A program made the position numbers and the translations under genes. Positions 11,171-22,263 of a DNA stretch of 64,000 nt are shown here, piece after piece. The DNA lies in the NCBI GenBank assembly GCA_002633005.1, contig NMRA01000974.1, positions 18,121-82,120 of the forward strand, given 5' to 3'. The notes under the pieces are model-generated. The model made no database searches. It worked only from the letters and a program-made list of their open reading frames with translations, and was not told where the DNA came from. This DNA is from Phoronis australis. Its lineage: Eukaryota; Phoronida; Phoronidae. The number at the start of each line of letters is the position of its first letter. Position 1 is the first letter of the stretch.

Positions 11171-12083
11171 ATGGCTAAAGGTCGCAGTTCCGATTCATAC
11201 AAAACTTCAAATGACAAGATAGGACTGAGAAAGAAATCCATCCCTGGGCCAACAACTCCAGTAGACTTTTTTGGAATGATTGTTATGAAAATTGCGAAGA
11301 AAATCCTGCTCGTTGACACCCATGTAAAGATCGGATTTTATTGCGTTGTAGTGATGGTCGCTTCCGTGATATGTGATTTGTTTCACCCACCCATGTTCTA
11401 TCTGGGGTCGAAAAATAGCGTTTTTAATGTTTACTTTGTGAAAATAGGATGGGGATGGACACTGGCGTTATGCGGATCATTTATATTTCTCACTAGCTAT
11501 ACATATTGCTGTGGACATCTGAACTTGGTGTGTAGACNATTTAGCTAGACTTGCTGTGGGAACTGTTGAGTGGTGGGTGTGGGTGAACCTGTTCAACACA
11601 GTGGAGCATGCTTCTGGCTTCTGTACTAAAGATGGACATGATAGCAAAACCTTGTGTCTCAACTCCGGACATCTGTGGCTAGGATTTGATATATCAGGAC
11701 ATACATTTTTATTGCTTCACTGTCTACTGACTATCTCTGAAGAATGCAAGTGTTTGAGACATTGGGAAAGAGTTGTAGATAACTTCAAAACGGATGATGA
11801 ACGTAAAATGCCTAACCAACTCCCTGCACAGGATTTATGTCAACTTAAAGTTTCATACTATAGTTTGGGGCCATTCATTAAACTGAATGCTGCACTCTTG
11901 TCATTCCTGATGGTTCTTTGGGAAATGATGCTCTTGATTACTGCTCTGTATTATCACACGTTAATACAGAAGTTCATTGGTGCTAGTATTGCTATAGGTA
12001 CATGGTTTGTTACGTATCAAGTCTGGTATAAATGTTCCTGGTCACCAGGTCTTCCAGGGCACGGTGTTATAGATGTAGCTTAG
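11171..12083 (+). CDS. FITM: fat storage-inducing transmembrane protein (FIT family), single exon, frame broken by one N
   Basis: FIT proteins are ER membrane enzymes of lipid metabolism (acyl-CoA diphosphatase activity for FIT2) needed for lipid-droplet formation. Several hydrophobic segments are visible. Family motifs include NVYFVKIGWGWT, FNTVEHASGFC, FDISGHTFLL, YYHTLIQK and the C-terminal SPGLPGHG, which resembles vertebrate FIT1. The two family catalytic histidines are present, about His177 (in ISGHT) and His262 (in YYHT). An N at 11538 splits the frame; leaving it out gives continuous RHLARLAVGT, matching the family's RHLSRLVVG segment, so the N is almost certainly a spurious base. The start at 11171 (AAAATGG, 303 residues) is preferred; an in-frame upstream ATG at 11066 would add 35 residues. 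Vertebrate FITM genes have introns; none is needed here. Confidence 0.95.
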
Positions 12084-13556
12084 TTTTTAGACTTTTTAGA
12101 ATGCTAATTTATTACAGCTTTTTGCTCCATCTTACTTATTGGTCATTATTTTGATATAAGTAGTCTCAGGTGGATGTTTTATCTTCCTATTTGTAGCACC
12201 TGTAAACCTGCCTTCCGTTGCAAAAAACAACTTTTGATTTGGACTATGTACCATTATGAAACTGGTCTCAAATTGTTCCTTACTCAAATGCGAGGGGAAT
12301 TCAGGGTTTTGAAAAAACTTTCAGTTTGTTTCTGTTTTAGACCAGGCTCTACTTGTTTGTCACAGCGTGTCATTTAAAGTGCCCAGCATGTTTTTAAAGA
12401 ATAACAATCTGTCGGTTCCTTGCAAATCCAGAAAATAATCACTTCTCATCTGAAGTCAGGAAACAGTTGACAACAAATTTGCAGTGTTAAATGCTTTACG
12501 TAAATCAAAAGTTGACTTCTTCAACAGAACATGGATTTGCAGGCACTTTATTGAGACATTTTCTTCCTCACCACTTGAGATTTTTATTGCGAACCAGCCA
12601 CTATGTTTTTTCTAAAATCTTTCCGGACCATAGGAGAAAGTGATTTTCATACCCAAACAGATCATTGACAATTTCAGTGTCCAAGTACATCAATTTTGGC
12701 ATAGTTAGTCAATTTTCCGAGCTTGGACTGTTTTGTAACAATAACAGGTGAACTTTATTTCTGTTAGAAACCAACAGCTACATCCCAAAATACTACAATA
12801 CCCTTTTTGATTCTGTGGTACTTACCCATAATGGTCTGCCCCATGAGAGAACTTGTCCCACAGATGTACATCAATACAGTGCAAATCACTATTGTACTGC
12901 AAAATTATGATGCTCGTCATTCTGACCAAGTTTTACTGATGAATGCTTGGTTGCAGTGACATCAGGAAGTTAAAATGGCATTAAACCTGTGTTTTATGTT
13001 TTAATTTAGGCCACTCACCATTGTGAAATTGGTTTCAAATTGTTCCTTGGTCAAATTGGAGCTAATTTGAAAAAATGACAGTTCATTATTGGTTGAAACC
13101 TGTAAAATACCAGGTCACTTGATGACCTGAAATTTTATGAGCTTCATCTGAAGAAATATTGGACTGTCGATTGCCCAAAAATCATTTCTAAATTGAGTTG
13201 GGAACAATTTAAAACTATAGTTATAACAGTATGAGGTCTAACTCAAAACTTGTTTTTGACAGAAACCGTTAAGTTAATGCCACTTTAATAATGCCATATT
13301 CTAAAAACAATTAGGGCCACAACCTTTTTAAACTACGTCAATCATACAATGATTATTTCTATTTCCATGAAAGAGGCGAGTTCCATTCAGGTTGTAACTT
13401 GTTAGAGTTTATATCAGCCTAGCTCACTATGTCTCTTTGACCGTAGGTCACTGTCTCTTTGACCGTAGGGAGGAAATAAGATTTATAATTTTCATCTTTG
13501 CTAACGAATATACTACTTTCTGATGTTTTTGTGATTGGAGAACTATTAATAAAATA
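12084..13556. other. FITM 3' region with dispersed repeats, no gene
   Basis: Two related segments (about 12248-12325 and 13010-13085) share CATTRTGAAAYTGGTYTCAAATTGTTCCTT. Another at 12410-12490 (TTCCTTGCAAATCCAGAAA) recurs at about 61700-61780 beside the aquaporin gene. No reading frame of interest. The FITM 3' untranslated region presumably lies in the first few hundred bases. Confidence 0.5.
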
Positions 13557-13650
13557 ATGAGCCGTAATTTGTTACCGAAAATAAAAGCACAAAGTTTATT
13601 AACACTGGCAGTGATGCTTGCTGTCATTTTGGACATTTCTTACTTTTATT
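13557..13650 (+). CDS. possible first coding exon of a small signal-anchor protein
   Basis: ATG with A at -3 opens a frame reading MSRNLLPKIKAQSLLTLAV and on through a hydrophobic stretch (residues about 13-31), then hits a good splice donor (TTATT|GTAAGT) in phase 1. The basic N-terminus followed by a hydrophobic segment looks like a signal anchor of a membrane or mitochondrial inner-membrane protein. No downstream exon was identified, so this could equally be chance. Product not recognised. Confidence 0.25.
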
Positions 13651-13989
13651 GTAAGTTTTGTCACGACTCCACTCTTGTCACATCTTCAAGGTGTAAACAT
13701 CTTCATCTCGATCTTGTACATTTTGTAAAATGGAAAGCTTGACGTGATTTTATGTTGCTCAGTTTTTTAAGGATTGCTTTCCTTTTATAGGTGCAATCAT
13801 ACATTATATCCATGAATTAAACCGTGGGTGGTTGATGATTTAGGAAGGTACTACCAGATACCTCTGGTAAAGCACCCTTCCCGCAAAGCTCCCATGGACG
13901 CTTTGTCAGAAATGCAGAGAGTAATAGCGCCCGTGTTTGCGAAAAGACAATGAAACAACCAAAAGTACTGTTTTGTTCCCTTTCATGTT

Positions 13990-14175
13990 CTAGGGTTTGC
14001 CCCGGGGGTTTGCCCAACATACGGGTGTCATTCTCTTTGTAATTGTTTTAATTACCTCTAACTGCCCATTCATACTATTCTGAAAGTCAACCACTTTGAA
14101 CGCGAATCCTTCAGAGCAGTGAATGTTAAGTGCTGACTGATCAAACTCTCCCACAACTATCTGGTAATCAACCAT
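13990..14175 (-). pseudogene. weak chymotrypsin-like serine protease exon fragment
   Basis: The minus-strand frame reads MVDYQIVVGEFDQS and later KVVDFQNSMNG, then meets a possible donor (TTAGAG|GTAATT at about 14057). The VVGEFDQ plus downstream hydrophobic-basic pattern resembles the segment after the catalytic His in chymotrypsin-type proteases. The His-containing exon and the Asp- and Ser-containing exons were not found, so it is at best an orphan exon or relic, and may be coincidence. Confidence 0.22.
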
Positions 14176-14688
14176 CGTTAACTCGTCAACTTATTTTAGA
14201 TCAAAGATATTAGGATGCGCCATCAGAGAACAGCAAAATCATATTACTGAAAAAGTTTCATGGAAGAAATCGTAGCCGAAAAACCGTGTGCACTTAGTGA
14301 TCTAATATGCAGCTTTGACCAACGCAAGGGTTCGTCAAGAGTTTTATTGCATAATGCATAGTCGTAGGAAGCCTGGTACTCGTGAAATTGGGACGCAGGA
14401 AGCAATAGGTTATGCCCCTCCAATAATTTATAGGCGTGAGGTTAATGTGCAACCTCTGCAATACATTCCAAAGGGGAATTCGTCAAAAAGCATATGCATG
14501 TGTTGTCGGCATTTTGGAATTCGTCTATATTATCTTGAAACTTGCGTGTTGTTGATTACCATGCGTCCCGCAACGGTTGCTGAGGATAGTTTACGTTTTG
14601 ACGTAGACGTTTTATATCCCGCCTTCTGTTTAAATGCTTTTCATTCTCCAGTATTTGCCAACCGTTATCAGGGCAAAAACAATGTAAG

Positions 14689-14737
14689 CGTAGATTTCTG
14701 CTGAAAAGCAGAAATCTACGTTATCAAAATTGATAAC
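14689..14737. repeat. two adjacent perfect hairpins
   Basis: A 14-base perfect stem (14689-14702 with 14707-14720) closed by a GAAA loop is followed immediately by an 8-base perfect inverted repeat GTTATCAA-AA-TTGATAAC (14720-14737). They share one base. Too short for a microRNA precursor; function unknown. Confidence 0.8.
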
Positions 14738-15419
14738 TTCTTGTACACCCCTTTCTCCGAGTCGTAAATTATCCCTTTCCCGAACTATTTTTGAGCGGAC
14801 TCACGAAATGTTCCAATTTCCACTGGCACATCAGTGTTGTTTGGAAGTCACACAGTCAAGATGAACCGACTGGTACCTAGTGGTAAAGGAGCGTTCATAT
14901 ATTACGTCATCATTCGAGGTAGGAGGTTTGCCGGGGAAAGATGACGATTTCCAACAAGGGGGAGTTAGACTCATGGTGACGTCAGTGTGTTTTTTAGAAT
15001 ATCTCCATCACAGTACATATCGTTGAGAAACTGGTTCATCTTCTATAGCAGTCGAATTCAGTAACAAATTCCAAAACCGAGACATGTCGTTTCACGCTTC
15101 CAAGATTTAATAATATTTCACTGGCTAAGTTTACCTTATAAACATGTACGCACAGACAAACACCAGGCCCACTCGATCACTGCCTATCACTGACAAGCAT
15201 AACTTTGACGAAACGCACCAGCACGTCCAGCGGCAGGCATGGTCGAGTTTCGCAAGGGATGGGATTGAAATTGCCGGACTAAGTTACGCACATAGGCAGT
15301 GTTTCGACATAATTTATTGTTTTCATTATTAATATGGCGTTGTTTTACTTTGCTTTCATACTATACCTCAAGTTTAGTCATTATCAAACCTCATGTTTTG
15401 ATTGCCGATTCAGTGGAGA
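14738..15419. other. intergenic, nothing recognised
   Basis: No frame over 65 codons, no repeat that I can match elsewhere in the window, and no RNA gene. Confidence 0.4.
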
Positions 15420-16075
15420 CTGGCCACAGAGTCAAATGTCGATAGTGTTGCAACAACGCGGCGACCCCAATGAACCCACTACAAGACTGCACCACAAACA
15501 GTGTGCTTCAAGGAGCGTTTTTAGTATCATAAAAATGACCATATTGCATGGCGGAGAATATGTCGAACCCGTTAGAAATTGGGAAGGCGTCAAATCGTCT
15601 GACTTTTATAGAACTATTTGCCAAAATTCATGAATATCCACTCAGGCACTCCAAAGATACAAAGGCAAGCGTAGAAATTAAAATTGCCACAAGGGGGCAC
15701 AGCGTTCAAAAAGTTTATATTGATATAATGATTCTTCAGTTTGAATTGTTCGGTGGATAGAGAGGCTAATGACAACACGCTCTCAAAACAATTAAAATAC
15801 AATTAGTCCTTCCGAAAATTGGAACGCGCCATCGCCTCCTTAATAAAAAACTATTTGCCAAATTTCAAGAAAATTCATTAAGGAACTCAAAAGATACCGT
15901 GGCAAACATAAAAAAATTGCCACTTAGGTCAGAGCGGTATTTGGACTGGCCCGTCGTCGTCTGTCAAATCTTATAAAGATCCTGCAAGGTATTTACAACA
16001 TACAGCAGCGGACGTCGGACTGAGACGACGGCCATATGCACTCGCATATAAAAATGTGGGTGCATAAGAAGGCCA
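15420..16075 (+). repeat. third, eroded copy of the CTCF-like repeat family
   Basis: Matches the beginning of arrays A and B (GTGTGCTTCAAGG, AGTATCATAAAAATG, GGAACTC plus AAAGATAC) and their end (AGCAGCGGACGTCGGAC, then CATATAAAAATGTGGGTGCATAAG at 16047-16070). Only one recognisable core survives (GCCACAAGGGGGCAC at about 15688); most higher-order units are missing. Confidence 0.75.
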
Positions 16076-16163
16076 CCCTCATTTAAACATTTTGTTTTCC
16101 CGCCTTATCCTCACTCCTTTGACGTAGTTAGGTTCATTATTTTTGGTTTATAGCTGAAATGGC

Positions 16164-16198
16164 TTATTTTATTTTATTTTATTTTATTTTATTTTATT
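16164..16198. repeat. (TTTTA)n microsatellite
   Basis: About seven TTTTA units interrupting otherwise non-repetitive sequence downstream (in the minus-strand sense) of the death-fold gene. Confidence 0.95.
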
Positions 16199-16718
16199 GC
16201 AGAATACAACAGCGGCAAATGCAACTCACGATTATAAAGCAACATTAGTTTGTTATTAGAATTGTAAATACGGAATCTCCAACGAACAGTCGGTTCTTCC
16301 AAAACAGGGAGGATTGGCTGTGATGACGTAATTAGATGCTGGACGGGGAGGGTTATATCAGGATAACGAAGGGGGGGGGATGGGGTGTAAACATTGGCAA
16401 ATTTTGGATGACGTAATATATGTACACTGCCTAATTAGTGAGCCGTTAGTCCCCAGGCCGGAAATTTGAAGTCTAACTGCCAGTGTGCAATCAATCTGAT
16501 GAGATTTTAATACTGCTAGTAGAACTTTGTATTTTGCGTTCGAGAACTTGTGGTTTACTGTACATGTGAAATGATACAGTGACTTAACGTTTATTGGTTC
16601 GAACCTGATACACAACCATTCCAGTTGGTCATCCCATTTTAGATACCAGTGAAATGGCGAACACATATACTGGTTAGTGATACTGTTCTGTCTGTCAGTA
16701 TTTATTACACACTCGATG

Positions 16719-19267
16719 TTAATACAGTTTTATGCCTGTCTCAGTCCATTTGTTGGACTTGATACGCATCTCTACAATTTCCGCTAGGTGTCCCTTCTTC
16801 ATATGTCTCAGAGTTCCCACCATATCTTCTATCGTGGCCGTAGCGCTCACACGCTGCCACTTCTGAAGACTTCTGATGGCCATCTGTGTAGTGGTGCAGG
16901 GGTCCCATCTTTCGCATGTACGTTGTATAACTGCAATATGAAACAATGCTCTGATGGATCATATCCACCTATCTTGCTTTGCTCACTAGAATACATTGCA
17001 AAGACAATTTCTTAATTTTAGACAATTAATGAAAAACGAGGATGTTCCTTAAGGTTTTGAACCACGTTCATTTGAAAGACGTAGACACTTATGTTTTATC
17101 AGTAAGAAATGTGACAGGTACTGAAAAGGGGAATGCCCCCTCTTAAAACATAATTAGTGTTTTTGAAATTTAAACCTTAAATCTTTATCTGACCGGTTTC
17201 AGTGATCTAAAGGGGACGTTATCAAGACTATCAGAATGATGTGAACTCGGCGAATGAGCATTGTGGTAGCAGAGCTCTTCAAGGGGATTATTTACTTGTT
17301 CCGTGGTTCTCACAGAAATCTAAAGAACGCATACGTGTGGTCACTTACCTTTCAAGTCGTTGACTCTTGTATCATAATCTCTCTCTGGTGAAAATGGAAG
17401 CTTGTGGTACAGCGTAACCCAATCGTTCGGTATGGCTTCCGCAACAAGTCTACAGGCGAAGGCAAGCTTTTCTGTAAGAAAATTGGCTTTGGTGAATTGT
17501 TTTGGGCCATGGCATACGACTTGGCTGTGTCCACACACCACGATATAAAAAACCGTGATTGTAACAGGAAAGTCTTGTTCAGGTAGCCCTGCGTACCTTT
17601 CAGTTAAGTTTAATTCTTGTCCCGTTTTCGATGTATCATATACTTCTATGGAAATACTCATGTGAGTCCCGCCACAGGTGTGTATGATGGTGGTTACTGA
17701 TTGGCTGAGGAACTTCACATCGATTAGCGACGGTCGTATCTATTAGAAATTTTTCATTCACTTAAGGCTAACATGGGGAAAAAGACTAGTCTTGGGAACT
17801 AACTGCCACGTCACTATACGCTTACCTTTCATGTCACCAGCTCTGAATTTCCTCTTTTCAAAGTAGTTAATCTTTTTTACAGTATCTGAGCTCGTCTTCA
17901 GTTCTTTAATCTTGGCAAGAGTGTCCATTTTGTTACTGAGGTATTGAAACTCCATTTGTCGCTGCTCAACGTCTTTTTGTGATGGCAAAGAATGGTGGCA
18001 AAGCCTGCTTTGGCGTTTCTTGCTGGTGTCAATTTCTAGAATGAGTTTGCTGATTTCTTTCGACAAATTAGCATTTTCATTTTCCAGTTTACTTTTTTCA
18101 TGAGTTTTGGTCAAAAGCTGATTGGACAAGGAATCGTGGGCATCCTTAATTGAAGTGACCTCGGGAGCCAAGGCCTCTAGACTTCTCGGAGATATTTGGC
18201 GTTGCGCTTGTTTAACCTTTTCAGCCAGTTTGCTGTTCTTGGTGTTAATGTCTGTGTGAAGTTGTTTGATTGCAGCTATCAACAGTTGAATTTCTACGAA
18301 AACTTGTCGCTGTCTCTGTTGCAGCTGCTTCAGTTTCAATTCCAGTCTGTCGTTGGAATGACTGCCTTTAAAAATGCGATACTTTACGTCCTTTTCGTGA
18401 TGAGCAGCTTTGCGAAGTTCCTCCGTCATTGAAGATTTGCGCGCAAAAAGCTGGTTAATCTCTGCTGTTAGGTTAGCCACGTAGCATTCATCTTTCATGA
18501 TCCATTTCTTGGCTGGCTGACAAGCAGCGAGTACAGTTTCACATATCCCGTTCATGTAATGTAGGACTTTACTGTAGTTGTCCAAGTACTTTGAAAACGG
18601 CGAAACGTGTTCTTGGATGTTTTCGAGAAGACTGTCAAATTTTACCATATTTGTATACATCTCATTTTCGTACTTCACTCTTTCTGATTCATAATCGTCC
18701 ACAGATTTCAAGCTGAGAAGTTCAGCCTCTGTTGCCATGGTTAGGCAATACTTTTCAAGGTTATGTTTTATTTTATTGACAAGTTTTTCTCGCCATTTGA
18801 ACACGGCATGAGAAAATTCAATTGCTCTTCGGCACAAGTCTTTCATTTCTGCATATTCTCGCCTGCGGATGAAATCTTCATCATCTGTTACTTGTTCCAG
18901 AATAATTTCAAATGAAAGGTAATCTTTAATTCCTGAATAATGACCAATTCGCTGGAGACAGCTTTTAACAAACTCTGTCCACGTGTCCGCTGAATCATCG
19001 GCCGCGTTCTTCAACCAAAGTTGTTGGAAATGTAAAACGTCTTTCTCAAGTTGCAGGATACATAGTTTAATTTTACTTCTTATTGCGCCTAACGACACTG
19101 GCAACGTCTCCTTCGCAACGGCCTCCTCAAGTTGTCGGTCGTGTGTCTGCGGACTCATCACGGGCGCTGTTGGTGCTTTACTCAGCAGCATAGCCGACTG
19201 TTGAGTGCGCTGTTTACGCGCAGCAAAACTCGTAGGAGACGGTGCCCTCACCGATCCCTTGACCGAC
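16719..19267 (-). CDS. coiled-coil protein with C-terminal death-fold domain (three 3' exons; 5' end not found)
   Basis: Exons: 17826-19267, 17349-17696 and 16719-16930, joined in phase 1 at both junctions; the upstream acceptor (TTATTAG|G at 19268) is phase 2, so earlier exons exist but were not located. The large exon gives about 480 residues, mostly charged and helical with long coiled-coil segments (KLKQLQQRQRQVF, KSKLENENANLSKEISKL). Exon 2 starts with SISIEVYDTSKTGQELNL, possibly a UPA-like strand region, then LAFACRLVAEAIPNDWVTLYHKL, which looks like death-domain helices 1-2. The last exon supplies AIRSLQKWQ, TIEDMVGTLRHM and HLAEIVE, matching helices 4-6. Such domains mediate homotypic assembly in apoptotic and innate-immune signalling. 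I do not recognise an orthologue. No lesion. The exon-2 acceptor (CAATCAG|TA at 17697) is chosen because it keeps phase. Confidence 0.8.
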
Positions 19268-20130
19268 CTAATAAGAGAAATACACATTGAAATTAGTAAT
19301 TTACTAAAGGGGCATGTACGCTGTTTTTTTTTTTGACAAACATTAATTTAGTCCGTATAGGAGGTTCAGCAGAGTCACAGGAGAAATCTGCGTGGCAACC
19401 TAGGGCGGGGAGAATCCTAGAGTTTGCGACTACACGGAAAGTGCAGTGGCACTGGTGATTGTGAATCGGGGTTGTATTTGCTGTCTTGACACTAGCTGGC
19501 GCCTCTGTGAAAGCAAATACTAACAGGTAAAAAGTGTTTAGTAACATCTCCACTGAGTATTTGTTAAATTTTAAGTTCAGGTCGTCAAATTGGGAATACC
19601 GAGTTGTCAAATCTCCGCTCTAAACAAACACGAAAATCAACTTTAAGTGAGTTCATTTTTGTTACAGACTATAGAAAATGTAGGTATTAACCAAATAGTT
19701 ATCAATCGTATGAAATGTTGCGAAAAAGTTTGAAACCGTGTCATGAGATATTTTAGGAGTTTACCACGCCTATCCTTGCTGTGCAAGCCGGGGACGTAGG
19801 ATGACTCCCTACAAGGTTTAGTCGGTTTGTGTGTATGTTGCGACTTTGGAATAGACTTATTAGCTTGGATTCCCATCGCATTACTAGGAAATGTTTTGAA
19901 TGGGACTTAAGCCATTGCGTACAAAACTGGTCAGCTGAACTAAAATGTATTTTCAAATTGTGAAATGTTAGTCGTGTTTTTTTGCATTCAAGTTCGTCTA
20001 CGATATTAAAGCATCAATGAATTCTATAATTATGTTCAGCAATGGCGAGGACTGAAAATTGGGAGGAGAGTATTAGGTTAAAAACCAAATATGAGAATTT
20101 GCATGACATTTAAGGAAAATTTTGAAATTG

Positions 20131-20158
20131 AGGAGTATATATATATATATATATACTC
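20131..20158. repeat. palindromic (TA)n microsatellite
   Basis: GAG(TA)nCTC forms a perfect self-complementary block of about 26 bases; a likely cruciform or breakage-prone site. Confidence 0.9.
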
Positions 20159-22151
20159 TTATTTTCCTGGAGTAAGAAGGTTTTTATTTTGTCAGTTCAG
20201 ATTTGATATTTTTCCACTGGAGATAGAGGTTGGAAGGTAGACTTACATTGAACGAGAAAATAGGTTATGTCGCTTATGTCACTGTATTACGATTTACATA
20301 GAAAACTATGTGAGGCAGCAAATTGCACTCCACTTTTTCAATTTTCTGATACACATAAGCTCAGCTTTTTAATATTTAATTTGTTCTGGGAGCTTACCGT
20401 TTTTGTTAAGAAGCATTTTTAAACGTAAGAAGTGTTTGTATACATCCATGTAATCAGTGACTTATAAGCTTGAAATGAGCTGGGTGTGTTTTTAAATTCT
20501 TGATTAATTGTTTAAATTTAAGGACGAATCAATTCAAGAAACTAACATATTACTATAATATCCATCGTTTTTGCGACTGCTTTCTACTAGCACTAACGGT
20601 AAGTTGTGAATGTCTCACTCATCTTTGAAGACTGACACTTTTCATTGCAGTTTACGATTTTAAACTTTTGTTTCCGAATAAGGCACGAGTGTTCTGAATC
20701 AATCTAAATGCGAAATGAATTCCTATCAAAAGACGCCGGTTGATCTGGGTATCAAGGATTTCAACGCAGCTAGACCCCACGCAAAGTCGATGCAGGCCGG
20801 AGTAGAATTTCCTCAGATAGGAACATTGTATTATTCAATCATTTATTTGCTACATTCGAGTACTAGATAATGGTGGTCGGTATTGATATTGGGATAGGCA
20901 GGGATATGTGACAAGCTGGGGGAACGGGGGAGATGCTTTAGTCCGCTTTAAAGCTTAGTGTACTTGATTTAATTCCATAAGCTCTCAGAATCCTACGTAG
21001 GACGATAGCGATGATCTCGCAAATGGCAGGCTTCTGTATTGGTTGATAAAATTTGGTTGGATGTGAAATTAGTAGTCCAACCGCCACACGGCTGCATCAC
21101 CTGTGGATGCAGCAGGCACACAGCTTTAACCGATTTACTTCTTGATTGATAAAATAAAGCATACTAAACAATATAAAACTGTTACCTGAAAAGATTGGAC
21201 AAAATGCAATTATTTCCCTTATTTTTTTCTAAATATGCAAATGAAAGGTCACTTGACCAGAAAGGTGTGACCATGTGGCCATAAAGAAACATAGCTGTCA
21301 ACGGATGATTTTTAACTTATGGCCAAGTAAACTACACTATAGGTAATAACGTTGAAATAAACTTAATTGTACGAGTAACATGAAAAAGAGCAAAGTTTAA
21401 TGACAGGTAAGTCTGAACATGTCGGGCTTCATTATATTTTCATTCGAAATTATTACCATCTACCGGAAGTAACTATCAGTTGACAAGTTTCCCATGCAGG
21501 GCCACCATCGCTGTCCCAGAGAGGCCAATGTCGCTGGTAGTGCATTTCCGATAATGTTCAGTCACGAGCCGGCAAGAAATCTCCGTTTACCCCCGCACCT
21601 GTTGATTGTAGTCTTTGTGTGTTCAAATCATATAATCGTTAGGCTTAACTTACAGTTGATATTTTCGTTTCGGTAATTGGATCCTATTTATTGGGTAACC
21701 AGACACTGTTTTTGCGCGTTTTACTGATATCTTTTATGTGTATGGCTCGCCTTTCCATGAAGTAGGTGTTGATATTGATGAAACAGATCTACACTGGAGA
21801 GAGGAAAATGAACTGTTTTACTAAAATCTTTATCAAATTATAAACGGAGAAGTGAAATTGACAACCAATTGACTATTCATTTGATATTTACAACTTTATC
21901 TTTGTGTTGAGTTGTTTGGTAATAACAGCTATGCATTACAAGCACTAACAACTTTAGTCAGAGATATAAAGATCACTGAGTATATAATTATAAAGGCTTA
22001 AAAAGCTGGAAATTTCCGGTCACGGCATGAGGGCCCGAAAATTATGAGGTTGGTCGAAAGAAATGGCGAATGTCAGTTCTTCCTGAACCCAAGAGATCAT
22101 CTCTAAATTGAGTAAGGAACAAGACAAGACCAACTTTATAACACGCTTTTG

Positions 22152-22263
22152 ACAGATAGCACGGGTTTGATGTCGCTTTACTTGGCCTGTTTATTGTGCC
22201 ACCGTATACAGATAGTACGGGTTTGATGTCGCTTTACTTGGCCTGTTTATTGTGCCACCGTAT
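22152..22263. repeat. 56-bp perfect-looking tandem duplication
   Basis: Two units beginning ACAGATAG(C/T)ACGGGTTTG and ending GTGCCACCGTAT differ at one base, so the duplication is recent. Confidence 0.95.

Noticed and set aside
14315-14704. 129-codon open frame on the plus strand
   Set aside because: Not recognised, uneven composition, and its end is the hairpin at 14689; start context weak (non-ATG).
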